From Caulobacter radicis (GTDB taxonomy: Bacteria; Pseudomonadota; Alphaproteobacteria; Caulobacterales; Caulobacteraceae), in the NCBI RefSeq assembly GCF_003094615.1, contig NZ_QDKO01000030.1, positions 62,001 through 126,000 on the forward strand: a stretch of 64,000 nucleotides of DNA, written 5' to 3'. Below the pieces are notes generated by a model. It was not told where the DNA came from and ran no database searches. It saw only the letters and a program-made list of their open reading frames with translations. A program made the position numbers and the translations under genes. The first letter of the stretch is position 1; the number at the start of each line of letters is the position of its first letter. This document shows, piece after piece, positions 36,180-44,873 of the stretch.

Positions 36180-36590
36180 ATGAGCGATGTCGTCCAATCC
36201 GGCCCGGGGGCCGATCGCCACTCCGAGGACAAGATCGTCCCGGCCGTGGTCTACGGCCTCTACCTGCTGGGCTTCAGCAACGGCCTGACCTTCTTCATCG
36301 GCCTGATCGTCGCCTATGTGCAGCGCGGCCAGGCCGGGCCGATCAACGAGAGCCACTACACCTTCGCGATCCGCACCTTCTGGCTGTCGGTCGCCTGGTT
36401 CCTGCTCGGCGGGGCGCTGGTGCTGTTCGGCATCCCGCTGTCGCTGGTGCTGATCGGCGTGCCGATGATCATCGCGGGGGTGGCGATCATCTCGGCGATC
36501 AGCCTCTGGTTCGTCGTCCGCTGTATCGCCGGAATCGCCTTCCTGGTGCGCGGCGAAGCCTATCCCAGGCCACGCACGTGGTTGATTTAG
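36180..36590 (+). CDS. DUF4870-like membrane protein, copy 2
   Basis: 136 residues, four membrane helices. Shares SHYTFAIRTFWLS and GEAYPRPRTW with the previous gene, so the two are tandem paralogues that could form a heteromer. Last gene of the plus-strand run that begins at 32348. Confidence 0.82.
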   Translation: MSDVVQSGPGADRHSEDKIVPAVVYGLYLLGFSNGLTFFIGLIVAYVQRGQAGPINESHYTFAIRTFWLSVAWFLLGGALVLFGIPLSLVLIGVPMIIAGVAIISAISLWFVVRCIAGIAFLVRGEAYPRPRTWLI

Positions 36591-36729
36591 AGGCAGGAGC
36601 GCGCCTCGGCGCCCGCGCGGGCGACTTCCAGGTTATCAACGTTCCCCTGACAGGCGAGTATGCTCGACGCCGGTCGCCCGGTCCTATGACTTTCCGCCCC
36701 TGGCGGAAGTAAGTCGTGGAGGGGGCGAC

Positions 36730-37731
36730 ATGCTGGCTCGCATCGTAGGGATCATCTTGGGGCTGATCCTGACGACGTCGGGATACGTGGTCTCAGGCCT
36801 GGGCACGCTGGGGAGTTGGGCCCTGGGCTGGGATCTCGGTCCGTTCGAGCCGCATCGGACGACCGCCGGTTGGGCGGCGATGACGTTGGGGGGAATCCTT
36901 CTCGTCGCCGCCCTGCTGCCCCGCAAGGGGACGTCGCGTCGGGGGACGCGACGCAGGAAAGGGAGCGCTCGCGGGGGCGAGCGTTCCCTGACCAAACCCT
37001 TCGACATGGACGGGCCCCGGATGGACGGACCGAAGATGGATCGGCCCGAGCCCGTCGCGCCGGTTTCGGCTATTGCGGCCCCCATGACGATCGTTCCCGC
37101 CGTTCAAGCCGCACCCGCGCCGACGCCCGTCGGCGCCACCGAGTTCGAAGCCTTGCGCGCCGAGATGCTGGCCCTGTGCGGGTCTGAGGCCTGGAACCCC
37201 GCCGCCCGCGTGCTGGCCCGGCTGGTCCGCGCCGCCGAAAGCGACCGTGAGCGGACGATCGCCTATCGCGACCTCGGCGACTTCGCCGCCGCCCAGGGAC
37301 GCCATGACGACGCCGCCGAGGCCTATGAGGAGGCCGTGTCCTACGCCCGCATGGTGCGAAAGGCGCAGCCGAGCGATCCGTCGGCGGACGAACTTCTGGC
37401 CGGGGCCCTGGCCGGGGTGGGCGACACCGCCGAGGCGGAAGGCCGACTGAACGAGGCCCTGGCCGCCTTCGAGGAGGCCCTGGCCCTGCGCCGCTCGCCC
37501 GGCGGCCGCGAAGCCGCCGATCCCGGCGCGCAGCGGGCGCTGTCGGTCGCGCTGGAGCGGCTGGCCGACCTGCGCGAGGATCGCGGTCACCGCATGCGGG
37601 CGCTCGACCTCTATCGCGAAAGCTACGACGTCACCGCCCGCCTGGCCGCCGCCGACCCGGCGCGGTTCGGCCTGGACCTCGTCGCGACGCGGGCCCGTCT
37701 GGAAGAGATCGAGGCGCGCGTCGCGGGGTGA
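36730..37731 (+). CDS. Membrane-anchored TPR protein
   Basis: 333 residues. Two N-terminal membrane helices (about 3-28 and 35-60), a basic and proline-rich linker (GTSRRGTRRRKGSARGGERS), then a helical C-terminal half with tetratricopeptide units: RDLGDFAAAQGRHDDAAEAY, VGDTAEAEGRLNEALAAFEE, ADLREDRGHRMRALDLYRES. Expected to scaffold partner proteins at the membrane. GGAGGGGGC precedes the ATG. Confidence 0.85.
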   Translation: MLARIVGIILGLILTTSGYVVSGLGTLGSWALGWDLGPFEPHRTTAGWAAMTLGGILLVAALLPRKGTSRRGTRRRKGSARGGERSLTKPFDMDGPRMDGPKMDRPEPVAPVSAIAAPMTIVPAVQAAPAPTPVGATEFEALRAEMLALCGSEAWNPAARVLARLVRAAESDRERTIAYRDLGDFAAAQGRHDDAAEAYEEAVSYARMVRKAQPSDPSADELLAGALAGVGDTAEAEGRLNEALAAFEEALALRRSPGGREAADPGAQRALSVALERLADLREDRGHRMRALDLYRESYDVTARLAAADPARFGLDLVATRARLEEIEARVAG

Positions 37732-37740
37732 TCACGGGAT

Positions 37741-37870
37741 CCCTCCCCCTTGATGGGGGAGGGGCAGGGGTGAGGGTGACCACGGCGCTGGAAACTCCGC
37801 CGCCGTGTCTCGTCTAGCCGCCGCGCCACCCCATCTCCGACCCTTCCCCCATCAAGGGGGAAGGGAGAAG
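37741..37870. repeat. Palindromic intergenic repeat, type B variant
   Basis: CCCTCCCCCTTGATGGGGGA faces CCCTTCCCCCATCAAGGGGG about 100 bases on. Located between the TPR and methyltransferase genes. Confidence 0.75.
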
Positions 37871-37951
37871 CCGCCTCGCCGCTTGTAGCCAAGCTTTCCG
37901 CCCGTCATCATCCGCCGTTTTCGGGGCTGCGGCCCCGCATCGGGGGAAGTC

Positions 37952-38611
37952 ATGGTCTATCTGCGCTGGCGGCGCTTCATCGAGATGGCGTCGCTGGATC
38001 GTCCGTGGCTGGGCGACCTGATGGAGAAGCGCAAGGGCGAGGCGTTCCGCGCCGCCCCGGTCGAGCGCTGGGACCAGGAGTATCGCGACGGCGTCTACGA
38101 CCGCCTGCACCGCTCCGACCAGCGCCACCATCATCGCCTGCTGGCGGCCATGATCGCCGACCGCTGGCCCAGCCCCCGCGTGCTCGAGATCGGGGCCGGC
38201 GAGGGGGTGTTCTTCGAGGCCCTGCGCAATCACCGCCCCGCCCGCTATGTGGGCGTCGACTTCTCCGAGCCGGCCGTGGTCACTGGCCAGAAGCGCCTGT
38301 CGGCCGAGATCGCCTCGGGCCAGGTCCAGATGCTGCTGGGCGACGGCCGCACCTTCGCCACCGACGAGGCCTTCGACGTGGTGGTGTTCTCAGAGTGCAT
38401 CGAGCACTTGGGGCAGGTCGAGCCGCTGATCGAGCATTATCGGGCCATGCTGGCGCCCGGCGGGGCCGTCGGCCTGACCATGTGGCTGTCGCTGAAGCCG
38501 TTGCGCCTGTGGCGGACGCTGAAGGCCATGGGCGAGGTTCACGACGAGGCCGTGGTCAACACGCCGTGGGGCGGCGGATGGCTGGTGGCGACGGTCGGCG
38601 TGACGGAGTGA
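37952..38611 (+). CDS. Class I SAM-dependent methyltransferase
   Basis: 219 residues. S-adenosylmethionine motif I VLEIGAGEGVFFEAL (about 73-87), acidic loop VGVDFSEP, and motif DVVVFSECIEHLG, typical of small-molecule or quinone-type methyltransferases. Substrate unknown. Stands alone between two repeat elements. Confidence 0.88.
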   Translation: MVYLRWRRFIEMASLDRPWLGDLMEKRKGEAFRAAPVERWDQEYRDGVYDRLHRSDQRHHHRLLAAMIADRWPSPRVLEIGAGEGVFFEALRNHRPARYVGVDFSEPAVVTGQKRLSAEIASGQVQMLLGDGRTFATDEAFDVVVFSECIEHLGQVEPLIEHYRAMLAPGGAVGLTMWLSLKPLRLWRTLKAMGEVHDEAVVNTPWGGGWLVATVGVTE

Positions 38612-38620
38612 GGCAAGGAA

Positions 38621-38834
38621 CCTCCCCCTCTGGGGGAGGCGATCGCGTAGCGATCGGTGGGGGGAAGTTGTTTCCGACGTTTCGGAAGCTGAAAACGTCC
38701 CCCCTCCGGCCCTCCGGGCCACCTCCCCCAGAGGGGGAGCTGTCGCGGAGCGACTGAGGGGGAAGTGATTGCGGCGTTTCAGAAGCCGCTTCCTCCTCCG
38801 GCCCTTCGGGCCACCTCCCCCTTCAGGGGGAAGG
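38621..38834. repeat. Cluster of type B palindromic repeats
   Basis: Two joined units: CCTCCCCCTCTGGGGGAGG with GATCGCGTAGCGATC and partner ACCTCCCCCAGAGGGGGAG, then a half unit ending ACCTCCCCCTTCAGGGGGA. Lies between convergent genes. Confidence 0.8.
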
Positions 38835-38840
38835 TCAATA

Positions 38841-38873
38841 AAAAACCCCGGAGCGTCGCCGCCCCGGGGTCTT
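38841..38873 (-). terminator. Intrinsic terminator of the branched-chain aminotransferase gene
   Basis: ACCCCGG/CCGGGGT stem (38845-38851 with 38864-38870), GC-rich loop and, on the minus strand, TTTTTTATT. 25 bases past the stop codon. Confidence 0.85.
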
Positions 38874-38897
38874 TCAATTCAAAGCTCGAACCAGGCC

Positions 38898-39788
38898 TTA
38901 CGCCGGGACGACTTCCTCGCGGCGCACCAGGGCGGCGTAGGCGTCCATCAGGCCCAGCGACAGCTTGCCGGGCGTGAAGGTGAACTCGCCGATCTCGGCC
39001 ACCGGGGTGACTTCGGCGGCGGTGCCGACGATGAAGCATTCACTGAAGCCGGCCAGCTCTTCCTTCTCGATGTGGCGCTCGACCACCTCGATCCCCTGGC
39101 CCTTGGCGATCTCGATCACCGTGCGGCGGGTGATGCCGTCCAGGAAGCAGTCGGGCTTGGGCGTGTGCAGCACGCCGTCCTTGACGAAGAACACGTTGGC
39201 GCCGGTCGCCTCGGCCACGTAGCCGCGGTAGTCCAGCATCATCGCGTCGGTATAGCCGTCCTTCTCCGCGGCGTGCTTGGAGATGGTGCAGATCATGTAG
39301 AGACCAGCGGCCTTGGCGGCGACGGGGGCCGTCTTCGGATCCGGGCGGTTATACCTGGCCCAGGTCAGGCGGATGCCCTTGGCCTTCAGCGCCGGGTCGA
39401 AGTAGCTGGGCCAGTCCCACACGGCGATGGCCACGTGGATCTTGGTCGCTTGCGCCGAAACGCCGATCATTTCGCTGCCGCGCCAGGCGATCGGGCGCAG
39501 GTAGCAGTCGCTCAGGCCGTTCTTGGCGGCGGTCGCCTTGCAGGCCTCGTCGATCTCGGCCACCGTGTAGGGGATCTTGAAGTCGAGGATTTCGGCCGAC
39601 TTGAAGAGGCGCTCGGTATGCTCGGTCAGCTTGAAGATCTCGCCGCCGTACATGCGCTCGCCCTCGAACACCGACGAGGCGTAGTGCAGGCCGTGCGTCA
39701 GTACGTGCACCTTCGCCTCGCGCCAGGGAACGAACTGGCCATCCAGCCAGATCCATCCGTCGCGATCATCGAAGGGAACGAGAGACAT
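38898..39788 (-). CDS. ilvE: Branched-chain amino acid aminotransferase
   Basis: PLP enzyme of fold type IV interconverting Leu, Ile and Val with their 2-oxo acids. 296 residues. Motifs: HGLHYASSVFEGERMY, PLP-lysine region VAAKAAGLYMICTISKHAAE, GYVAEATGANVFFVKDG, and GTAAEVTPVAEIG. Has its own terminator; a MarR regulator is divergent. Confidence 0.95.
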   Translation of the reverse strand: MSLVPFDDRDGWIWLDGQFVPWREAKVHVLTHGLHYASSVFEGERMYGGEIFKLTEHTERLFKSAEILDFKIPYTVAEIDEACKATAAKNGLSDCYLRPIAWRGSEMIGVSAQATKIHVAIAVWDWPSYFDPALKAKGIRLTWARYNRPDPKTAPVAAKAAGLYMICTISKHAAEKDGYTDAMMLDYRGYVAEATGANVFFVKDGVLHTPKPDCFLDGITRRTVIEIAKGQGIEVVERHIEKEELAGFSECFIVGTAAEVTPVAEIGEFTFTPGKLSLGLMDAYAALVRREEVVPA

Positions 39789-39868
39789 CGGTCCAATACC
39801 TCCTTATTTGGAACCCGGTCCTTAGACGCCCGAGGAGCCCGAAGGTCAAACGAAATGGACGCTCGAGC

Positions 39869-40360
39869 ATGACGCCACACGCCGATCCCCGTCTGATCCT
39901 ACGCGAGGAGGAGCTCGACGGCGGCCTGGAGTTGATTCTCCTGGCCGAGGCGGCCCTGTGGGCGGCGGTCGATGGCGTGCTTGAGACGGAAGGGCCGGGC
40001 CTGGGCCGTTCGCATTGGCGCGCGGCCTTCCTGCTGCGCCGGCGTCCGGGCATCGGCGTGCAGGACCTTTCCAAGCTCACCAGCCTGTCGAAGCAGGCGG
40101 CCAGCAAGACCCTTTCGGACCTCCAGCGCCTGGGCCTGGCGGAAAAGGCCTCGGGCGATCTCGACGCGCGACGCCGTCCGGCGGTGCTGACCGAGGCCGG
40201 CAAGGCCTTCGAGGCGCGGGTCAGCGAGCGGCTGCGGGCGCTCCTGGGCCGGGCCTATCGCACCGGCGGCCTCGACGGGGTTCCGGGGGCGCGGCGGATC
40301 CTGGCGGCCCTGGCCGGTCCACGCCAGGGGGTGGGCGTCAATCGAAGGGAGGCGCTGTGA
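39869..40360 (+). CDS. MarR family transcriptional regulator
   Basis: 163 residues. Winged helix near 60-125: GIGVQDLSKLTSLSKQAASK, TLSDLQRLGLAEKAS and the wing DLDARRRPAVLTEAG. A dimeric repressor of unknown ligand. Its stop overlaps the start of the response-regulator gene (GTGA), so it is in one operon with a two-component system, an uncommon pairing. Confidence 0.92.
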   Translation: MTPHADPRLILREEELDGGLELILLAEAALWAAVDGVLETEGPGLGRSHWRAAFLLRRRPGIGVQDLSKLTSLSKQAASKTLSDLQRLGLAEKASGDLDARRRPAVLTEAGKAFEARVSERLRALLGRAYRTGGLDGVPGARRILAALAGPRQGVGVNRREAL

Positions 40361-41058
40361 GCCCCGAGGAAAGACGCGACCGCCACCTGCTGGTGGTCGA
40401 CGACGACGATCGCATCCGCGAGCTGCTCAAGCAGTTCCTCAGCCGCGCCGGCTTCCGGGTCAGCGCCGCGGCCGACGCCGCCCATGCCGATCGGCTGATC
40501 GGGGTGATGGACTTCGACCTGCTGGTGCTCGACGTGATGATGCCGGGCGAGGACGGTTTCGCCTTCACCAGGCGGGTGCGGGCCAAGGGCGGCGAGGTCG
40601 GCCGCATGCCGATCCTGATGCTGACCGCGCGCGACACCACCGGCGACCGCATCGAGGGCCTGACCCACGGCGCCGACGACTACCTGGCCAAGCCGTTCGA
40701 GCCGCAGGAACTGCTGCTGCGCATCGAGTCGATCCTGCGCCGCGCCGCGCCCAAGCCGATGGGGCCGCAGGAGATCGTCATGGGCGACTGCGCCTTCATG
40801 CCCGATCGCGGCGAGCTGACCCGCGCCGGCGCCCCGGTGCGCCTGACCGAGGCCGAGGTCGCGCTGCTGCGGCGCCTGGCCCGGGCCCTGCACGAGCCGG
40901 TCGACCGCCTGGAACTGGCCCGCGACACCGCCGACGCCACCGGCCGCGCCGTCGACGTCCAGGTCACCCGCCTGCGCCGCAAGATCGAGCCCGACCCCAA
41001 GAACCCTCGGTACCTGCAGACCGTGCGGGGGGTGGGTTATCGGCTGGCGCCGGATTGA
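40357..41058 (+). CDS. OmpR-family response regulator
   Basis: 233 residues from a GTG overlapping the marR stop. Receiver domain (about 8-125): acidic pair in VVDDDDRI, phosphoacceptor in LLVLDVMMPGEDG, TAR and the KPF motif LAKPFEPQELL. C-terminal winged helix with DVQVTRLRRKIEPDPKNPR and TVRGVGYRL. Partner of the histidine kinase at 41346, from which a 250-bp repeat cluster separates it. Confidence 0.95.
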   Translation: MSPEERRDRHLLVVDDDDRIRELLKQFLSRAGFRVSAAADAAHADRLIGVMDFDLLVLDVMMPGEDGFAFTRRVRAKGGEVGRMPILMLTARDTTGDRIEGLTHGADDYLAKPFEPQELLLRIESILRRAAPKPMGPQEIVMGDCAFMPDRGELTRAGAPVRLTEAEVALLRRLARALHEPVDRLELARDTADATGRAVDVQVTRLRRKIEPDPKNPRYLQTVRGVGYRLAPD

Positions 41059-41089
41059 TGAGGATCATGCCGCAAGGAACCTCCCCCCG

Positions 41090-41340
41090 TGGGGGAGGCG
41101 GCCGAAGGCCGGTGGGGGGCCGTTTTCAGCTTCCGCAGGGCTTGGCCGATTTCGCGTTCACTCCCCCCACCGATCGCTCGGTGATCGCCTCCCCCACAGG
41201 AAGAGGTTCCTTGTTTGCGATCCTCCCCCCGAAGGGGGAGGTGGCGCGAAGCGCCGGAGGGGGAAGTATCTGCGGGGCTGGGGACTTCACTTCCCCCTCC
41301 GTCGGCTGCGCCGCCACCTCCCCCTTCAGGGGGAGGATCT
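41090..41340. repeat. Two type B palindromic repeats inside a two-component operon
   Basis: Unit 1 (about 41090-41212): AACCTCCCCCCGTGGGGGAG to CGCCTCCCCCACAGGAAGAG. Unit 2 (about 41218-41340): GATCCTCCCCCCGAAGGGGG to CCCCCTTCAGGGGGAGGATC. They fill the gap between response regulator and kinase genes. Confidence 0.85.
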
Positions 41341-41345
41341 AAGTC

Positions 41346-42689
41346 ATGCGCCTGCGCACCCGCCTGTTCATTCCGCGCCAGATCAAGCGCTGGCTGCCGA
41401 CCTCGCTGTTCGGCCGGTCGCTGCTGATCATCGTGCTGCCCGTGGCGGTGATGCAGATCGCCGTCACCTGGGGGTTCTTCGACGCCCACTGGGAGACGGT
41501 GAACAGCCGCCTGTCCGAGGGGCTGGCCGGCGACATCGCCTGGGCCGTGGCCACCTACCAGGACGACCCCAGCCCCGCCGCCGTCGACCGCATGGCCCAG
41601 CGGGCCGAGGAGACGATGGATCTGTCGATCGCCCTCCTGAGGGGGCGCGAGTTGCCGACGGGCAAGCGGCCGGCCATGTTCGCCTCGCTCGACCGCTCGA
41701 TGCAGCGGGCCCTGGAGGAGCGGCTGGACGAGCGGTTCTGGTTCGACGCCTCCAACCGCTACGCCGCCCACGTCCAGATCCAGGTGAAAGTCAGGGAAGG
41801 CGTGCTGCGGATCTACGCCCCCACCGACCGCGCCTTCGCCACCCAGGGGCACATCTTCATCCTGTGGATGGTGGTGGCGACGATGCTGCTGACGGCCATC
41901 GCCATCCTCTTCATCCGCAACCAGGTGCGGGCCATCGAGCGCCTGGCCGATGCGGCCGACGCCTTCGGTCGCGGCGCCGACCACGAGTTCAAGCCGCACG
42001 GCGCGCGCGAGGTGCGCCAGGCGGCCCAGGCGTTCCTGGCCATGAAGGCCCGCATCCAGCGCCACATCGAGCAGCGCACGGCCTTGCTGGCCAGCGTCAG
42101 CCACGACCTGCGCACGCCGCTGACCCGGCTGAAGCTGGAGATGGCCCTCTCCGAGCCCGGTCCACAGGTCGAGGCCATCAAGCGCGATCTCTCCGAAATG
42201 GAGCACATGATCGACGAATACCTGGCCTTCGCGCGCGGAGAGGGCGGCGAGGCGCTGCAGGAGATCGAGCTGGCGCCGCTGATCGCCGGCGTCTGCGCGG
42301 CGGCCGAGCGCGGCGGGGCGCGGGTCGAGACCGTGCTCGAACAGGATCTTGTGGCCAACCTGCGGTCCAGCGCCTTCAAGCGGGCCCTGGCCAACCTGGT
42401 CGACAACGCCGCCGCCCATGGCGACACCGTCCGGGTGACTCTGGAGGCGCGGCTGACGGGCGGGGTGAGCATCATCGTCGACGACGACGGTCCGGGCATT
42501 CCCGAGGACCGCTACGAGGACGCCTTCAAGCCCTTCAACCGGCTCGACGAGTCGCGGAACCAGAACGAGAAGGGCGTGGGCCTGGGCCTGGCGCTTGCTC
42601 GCGACATGGCGCGCGGGCTGGGCGGCGATCTGGTTCTGGAGCGCTCGCCGATGGGCGGCCTGCGGGCGGTGATGAGGCTGCCGGGCTAG
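41346..42689 (+). CDS. EnvZ-type sensor histidine kinase
   Basis: 447 residues. Two membrane helices (about 25-46 and 170-195) frame a periplasmic sensor of about 120 residues. HAMP region follows (EVRQAAQAF), then phosphoacceptor ASVSHDLRTPLTRLKLEMAL (His about 255), N box LVDNAAAHG, G boxes DDDGPGIPEDR and GVGLGLALARDMA. Kinase for the preceding OmpR-type regulator; signal unknown. The ATG is six bases past the repeat, so translation initiation occurs directly at its edge. Confidence 0.95.
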   Translation: MRLRTRLFIPRQIKRWLPTSLFGRSLLIIVLPVAVMQIAVTWGFFDAHWETVNSRLSEGLAGDIAWAVATYQDDPSPAAVDRMAQRAEETMDLSIALLRGRELPTGKRPAMFASLDRSMQRALEERLDERFWFDASNRYAAHVQIQVKVREGVLRIYAPTDRAFATQGHIFILWMVVATMLLTAIAILFIRNQVRAIERLADAADAFGRGADHEFKPHGAREVRQAAQAFLAMKARIQRHIEQRTALLASVSHDLRTPLTRLKLEMALSEPGPQVEAIKRDLSEMEHMIDEYLAFARGEGGEALQEIELAPLIAGVCAAAERGGARVETVLEQDLVANLRSSAFKRALANLVDNAAAHGDTVRVTLEARLTGGVSIIVDDDGPGIPEDRYEDAFKPFNRLDESRNQNEKGVGLGLALARDMARGLGGDLVLERSPMGGLRAVMRLPG

Positions 42690-43408
42690 AACGGCGCGGG
42701 AATGCGGCCCTGGATGAGGATCCTGGGCCGGGCCTCCGGCGCGCGCTCGACCGACACGTCGTACATCAGGTGAACGCTGTCGCCGAGCGGCCGGGGATGG
42801 CGGCTGATCCACAGGCTCCAGCGGCCGTCCTTGTCCTTGCGCAGGTGATAGAGGCCCGCCAGCGGCAGGGCCGCGAAGGCGGCCGCCTCGCCCTTGGGGC
42901 ACGCGGCCGGGCCGCTGATCGTGTCGCAGGCCAGGCTCGCCTCGGCGCGCCGGCCCCGGGCCTGCTGGCCGACCAGCCAGGCCAGGAGCTTCGCGGCCTC
43001 CTCGGATGAGGCGCCCGAGACCGTGGCGAAGCCCTCCAGGCTCGAGCCTTGGCAGGCGGCGCCGGCGGCCAGGGTCTCTTTGACGCCGACCTTGGCGGGA
43101 TCGGGCGCGATCGTCGGATCGCCGCCGCCCGGATCCTGGCGGTAGCGCAGTCCGACCTCGTGGATGCGACGGCCGCAGACGCCGGGCGCGATCGGAGCCG
43201 GAGCGTCGCCGAACTCGAAGCGGCCCATCACGGCCAGCATGTGGTCGGGGCTGAACCGATGGGCGGTCGGGGCGGCGTCGGCCGGCAGCAGGGCGCGGGC
43301 GGCCGCCAGGTTGGCCGGGGTGTCGGGCGAGGGCGCCTGGGCGAGCGCCGGGCCGGCCAGGCCCAGGGCGACGAGGATCGAAAGGGCGGTGAGGGGTATG
43401 CGCGGCAT
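42686..43408 (-). CDS. Hypothetical secreted protein
   Basis: 240 residues. Signal peptide about 1-23 (cleavage after PALAQ). Four cysteines (PGVCGRR, AACQGSS, LACDTI, AACPKGE) suggest disulfides in the periplasm. The C-terminal part is beta-rich (YHLRKDKDGRWSLWISRH). No family recognised. Its stop overlaps the convergent kinase gene by four bases. Confidence 0.75.
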   Translation of the reverse strand: MPRIPLTALSILVALGLAGPALAQAPSPDTPANLAAARALLPADAAPTAHRFSPDHMLAVMGRFEFGDAPAPIAPGVCGRRIHEVGLRYRQDPGGGDPTIAPDPAKVGVKETLAAGAACQGSSLEGFATVSGASSEEAAKLLAWLVGQQARGRRAEASLACDTISGPAACPKGEAAAFAALPLAGLYHLRKDKDGRWSLWISRHPRPLGDSVHLMYDVSVERAPEARPRILIQGRIPAPF

Positions 43409-43523
43409 GGCGCGAGGCTCCCGCTATTTCGCGTTGCGCGCAACGGTCTTGAGTGCATCTATGGGTTGATTATTCGCCGTGTTCGCCTTTCCCGCTTTCG
43501 CGCCACGCAAAAGGGGTCGCGCC

Positions 43524-44252
43524 ATGAAGATCAAGGACATCCAGCAGCAACTGGCCGCGCGCGGCTACACGCCGGGGCCGATCGACGGGATCTGGGGCCG
43601 CCAGACCATCGCCGCCGTCCGTCGTTTCCAGGGGCGGCACGGGCTGGAGCCCGACGGCGTGGTCGGCCCGCTGACCCTGGCGGCGCTGTTCCAGGGCGCG
43701 CCGGCCGCCGCCGCCCCGACGCCCTCGTCCCTGACGGGCTTCGACGATCCCGGCCTCGTCTGGTTCCATGAGGCCCGCCGCCTGATCGGCACGCGCGAGA
43801 AGCCCGGCAAGGGCGACAATCCGGAGATCCTCGACTGGGCCTCCGAACAGGGCCTCAAGAGCATCTATACCGGCGACGACATCCCCTGGTGCGGCCTTTT
43901 CGTCGGCCACTGCGTCAGCAGCACGCTGGACCGCGAGGCTACGCCCTCGAACCTGTTGGCGGCGCGGGCCTGGGAGCGGTTCGGCATCCCGATCGCCCCG
44001 ACGCCCGGGGCGGTGATGGTGTTCTGGCGAGAGAGCCGGGGCGGCGGCAAGGGCCATGTCGGCTTCTACGCCGGCGAGGACGAGGCCGGCGCCTACCGCA
44101 TCCTCGGCGGCAACCAGTCCGACAGCGTCTCGCTGGCCTGGCTGGGCAAGGACCGCTTCCTCGGCGCCCGCTGGCCCGCCACCGTGCCGCCGCCGGTCCC
44201 CCGTGCGATCAAGGTGACGCGCACGGCCGGCCTGTCGTGGAACGAGGCCTGA
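43524..44252 (+). CDS. Peptidoglycan-binding and CHAP-like hydrolase (TIGR02594 family)
   Basis: 242 residues from the ATG at 43524. A peptidoglycan-binding domain (1-57: KDIQQQLAARGYTPGPIDGI, and FQGRHGLEPDGVVGPLTLAA) is joined to a cysteine hydrolase domain with IGTREKPGKGDNPEIL, active cysteine in IPWCGLFVGHCV and histidine in GHVGFYAGED. Members cleave peptidoglycan cross-bridges and are frequent phage endolysins, but no phage genes flank it, and no signal peptide is visible. Confidence 0.9.
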   Translation: MKIKDIQQQLAARGYTPGPIDGIWGRQTIAAVRRFQGRHGLEPDGVVGPLTLAALFQGAPAAAAPTPSSLTGFDDPGLVWFHEARRLIGTREKPGKGDNPEILDWASEQGLKSIYTGDDIPWCGLFVGHCVSSTLDREATPSNLLAARAWERFGIPIAPTPGAVMVFWRESRGGGKGHVGFYAGEDEAGAYRILGGNQSDSVSLAWLGKDRFLGARWPATVPPPVPRAIKVTRTAGLSWNEA

Positions 44253-44516
44253 CTAGCGAACGCGAGGCGTCCTGGATGCTCGATCCGCCGAGGTGATCAG
44301 GCGGGTCAGAACGTGCGAGCAGGCCAGGAACAGGCCTGCCCCGCCGACGCAAGCCACGACGTGAAACGCGTTGATCGAAGCGTCCGTGACGAGCAGTGGC
44401 CCCAGAAGGCCGCCTGAAAGCATGGCCCAGCGCAGGAGCCAGGGTGCGCGTCCGGCGAACATGCCTATCCCGCAGGCGACGAGGCACGGGACAAGCCATA
44501 GGTGCTCGGAGCGCAT
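44253..44516 (-). CDS. Small membrane protein
   Basis: 87 residues with two or three hydrophobic helices (about 5-20, 28-45, 52-73) and a basic tail. No family recognised. It lies 24 bases downstream of higA on the same strand and may be read through from the toxin-antitoxin promoter. Confidence 0.65.
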   Translation of the reverse strand: MRSEHLWLVPCLVACGIGMFAGRAPWLLRWAMLSGGLLGPLLVTDASINAFHVVACVGGAGLFLACSHVLTRLITSADRASRTPRVR

Positions 44517-44540
44517 GGCGGGCCTCTGTCTCGCAATCGG

Positions 44541-44861
44541 TCAGGCGGCGACCAGAGGCTCGATCGCCTCCAGGTCGGCGCGGCGCTCGATCACGGCTTT
44601 CGAAAGGTCGTGCTGGGCCTGGAGGTTCATCCAGAACTGCGCGTTCATGCCGAACACCCGCTCCAGCCGCAGGGCGGTGTCGGGGGTGATGGGCTGAGCT
44701 TCACGGGTCAGGCGTTCGATCCGCGTGCGGTCCTTCAAGCCCATGGCCTTGGACAGCGCCCCGGCGGTCAGGCCCATCGGCGCCATGAAGTCCTCGCGCA
44801 GGATCTCGCCCGGATGAGGCAGGGGGCTGACGAAATCGAGACCCAGGAAGGTGGCGCTCAT
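44541..44861 (-). CDS. higA: HigA family antitoxin
   Basis: 106 residues. Typical HigA start PHPGEILREDFMAPMGLTAG, then a Cro/XRE helix-turn-helix LSKAMGLKDRTRIERLTREA, and FGMNAQFWMNLQAQHDLSKA. Neutralises HigB and represses its own promoter. Twelve bases after higB, so the toxin comes first as is usual for higBA. Confidence 0.93.
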   Translation of the reverse strand: MSATFLGLDFVSPLPHPGEILREDFMAPMGLTAGALSKAMGLKDRTRIERLTREAQPITPDTALRLERVFGMNAQFWMNLQAQHDLSKAVIERRADLEAIEPLVAA

Positions 44862-44873
44862 GGTTGCGTATCC

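Noticed and set aside
41090..41340. Possible CRISPR or tandem repeat array
   Set aside because: Units are palindromic, only two, with no regular spacers and no cas genes in the window.
43524..44252. Prophage remnant suggested by an endolysin-type protein
   Set aside because: Flanking genes are a histidine kinase, a secreted protein and higBA; no phage structural, integrase or attachment sequence seen.
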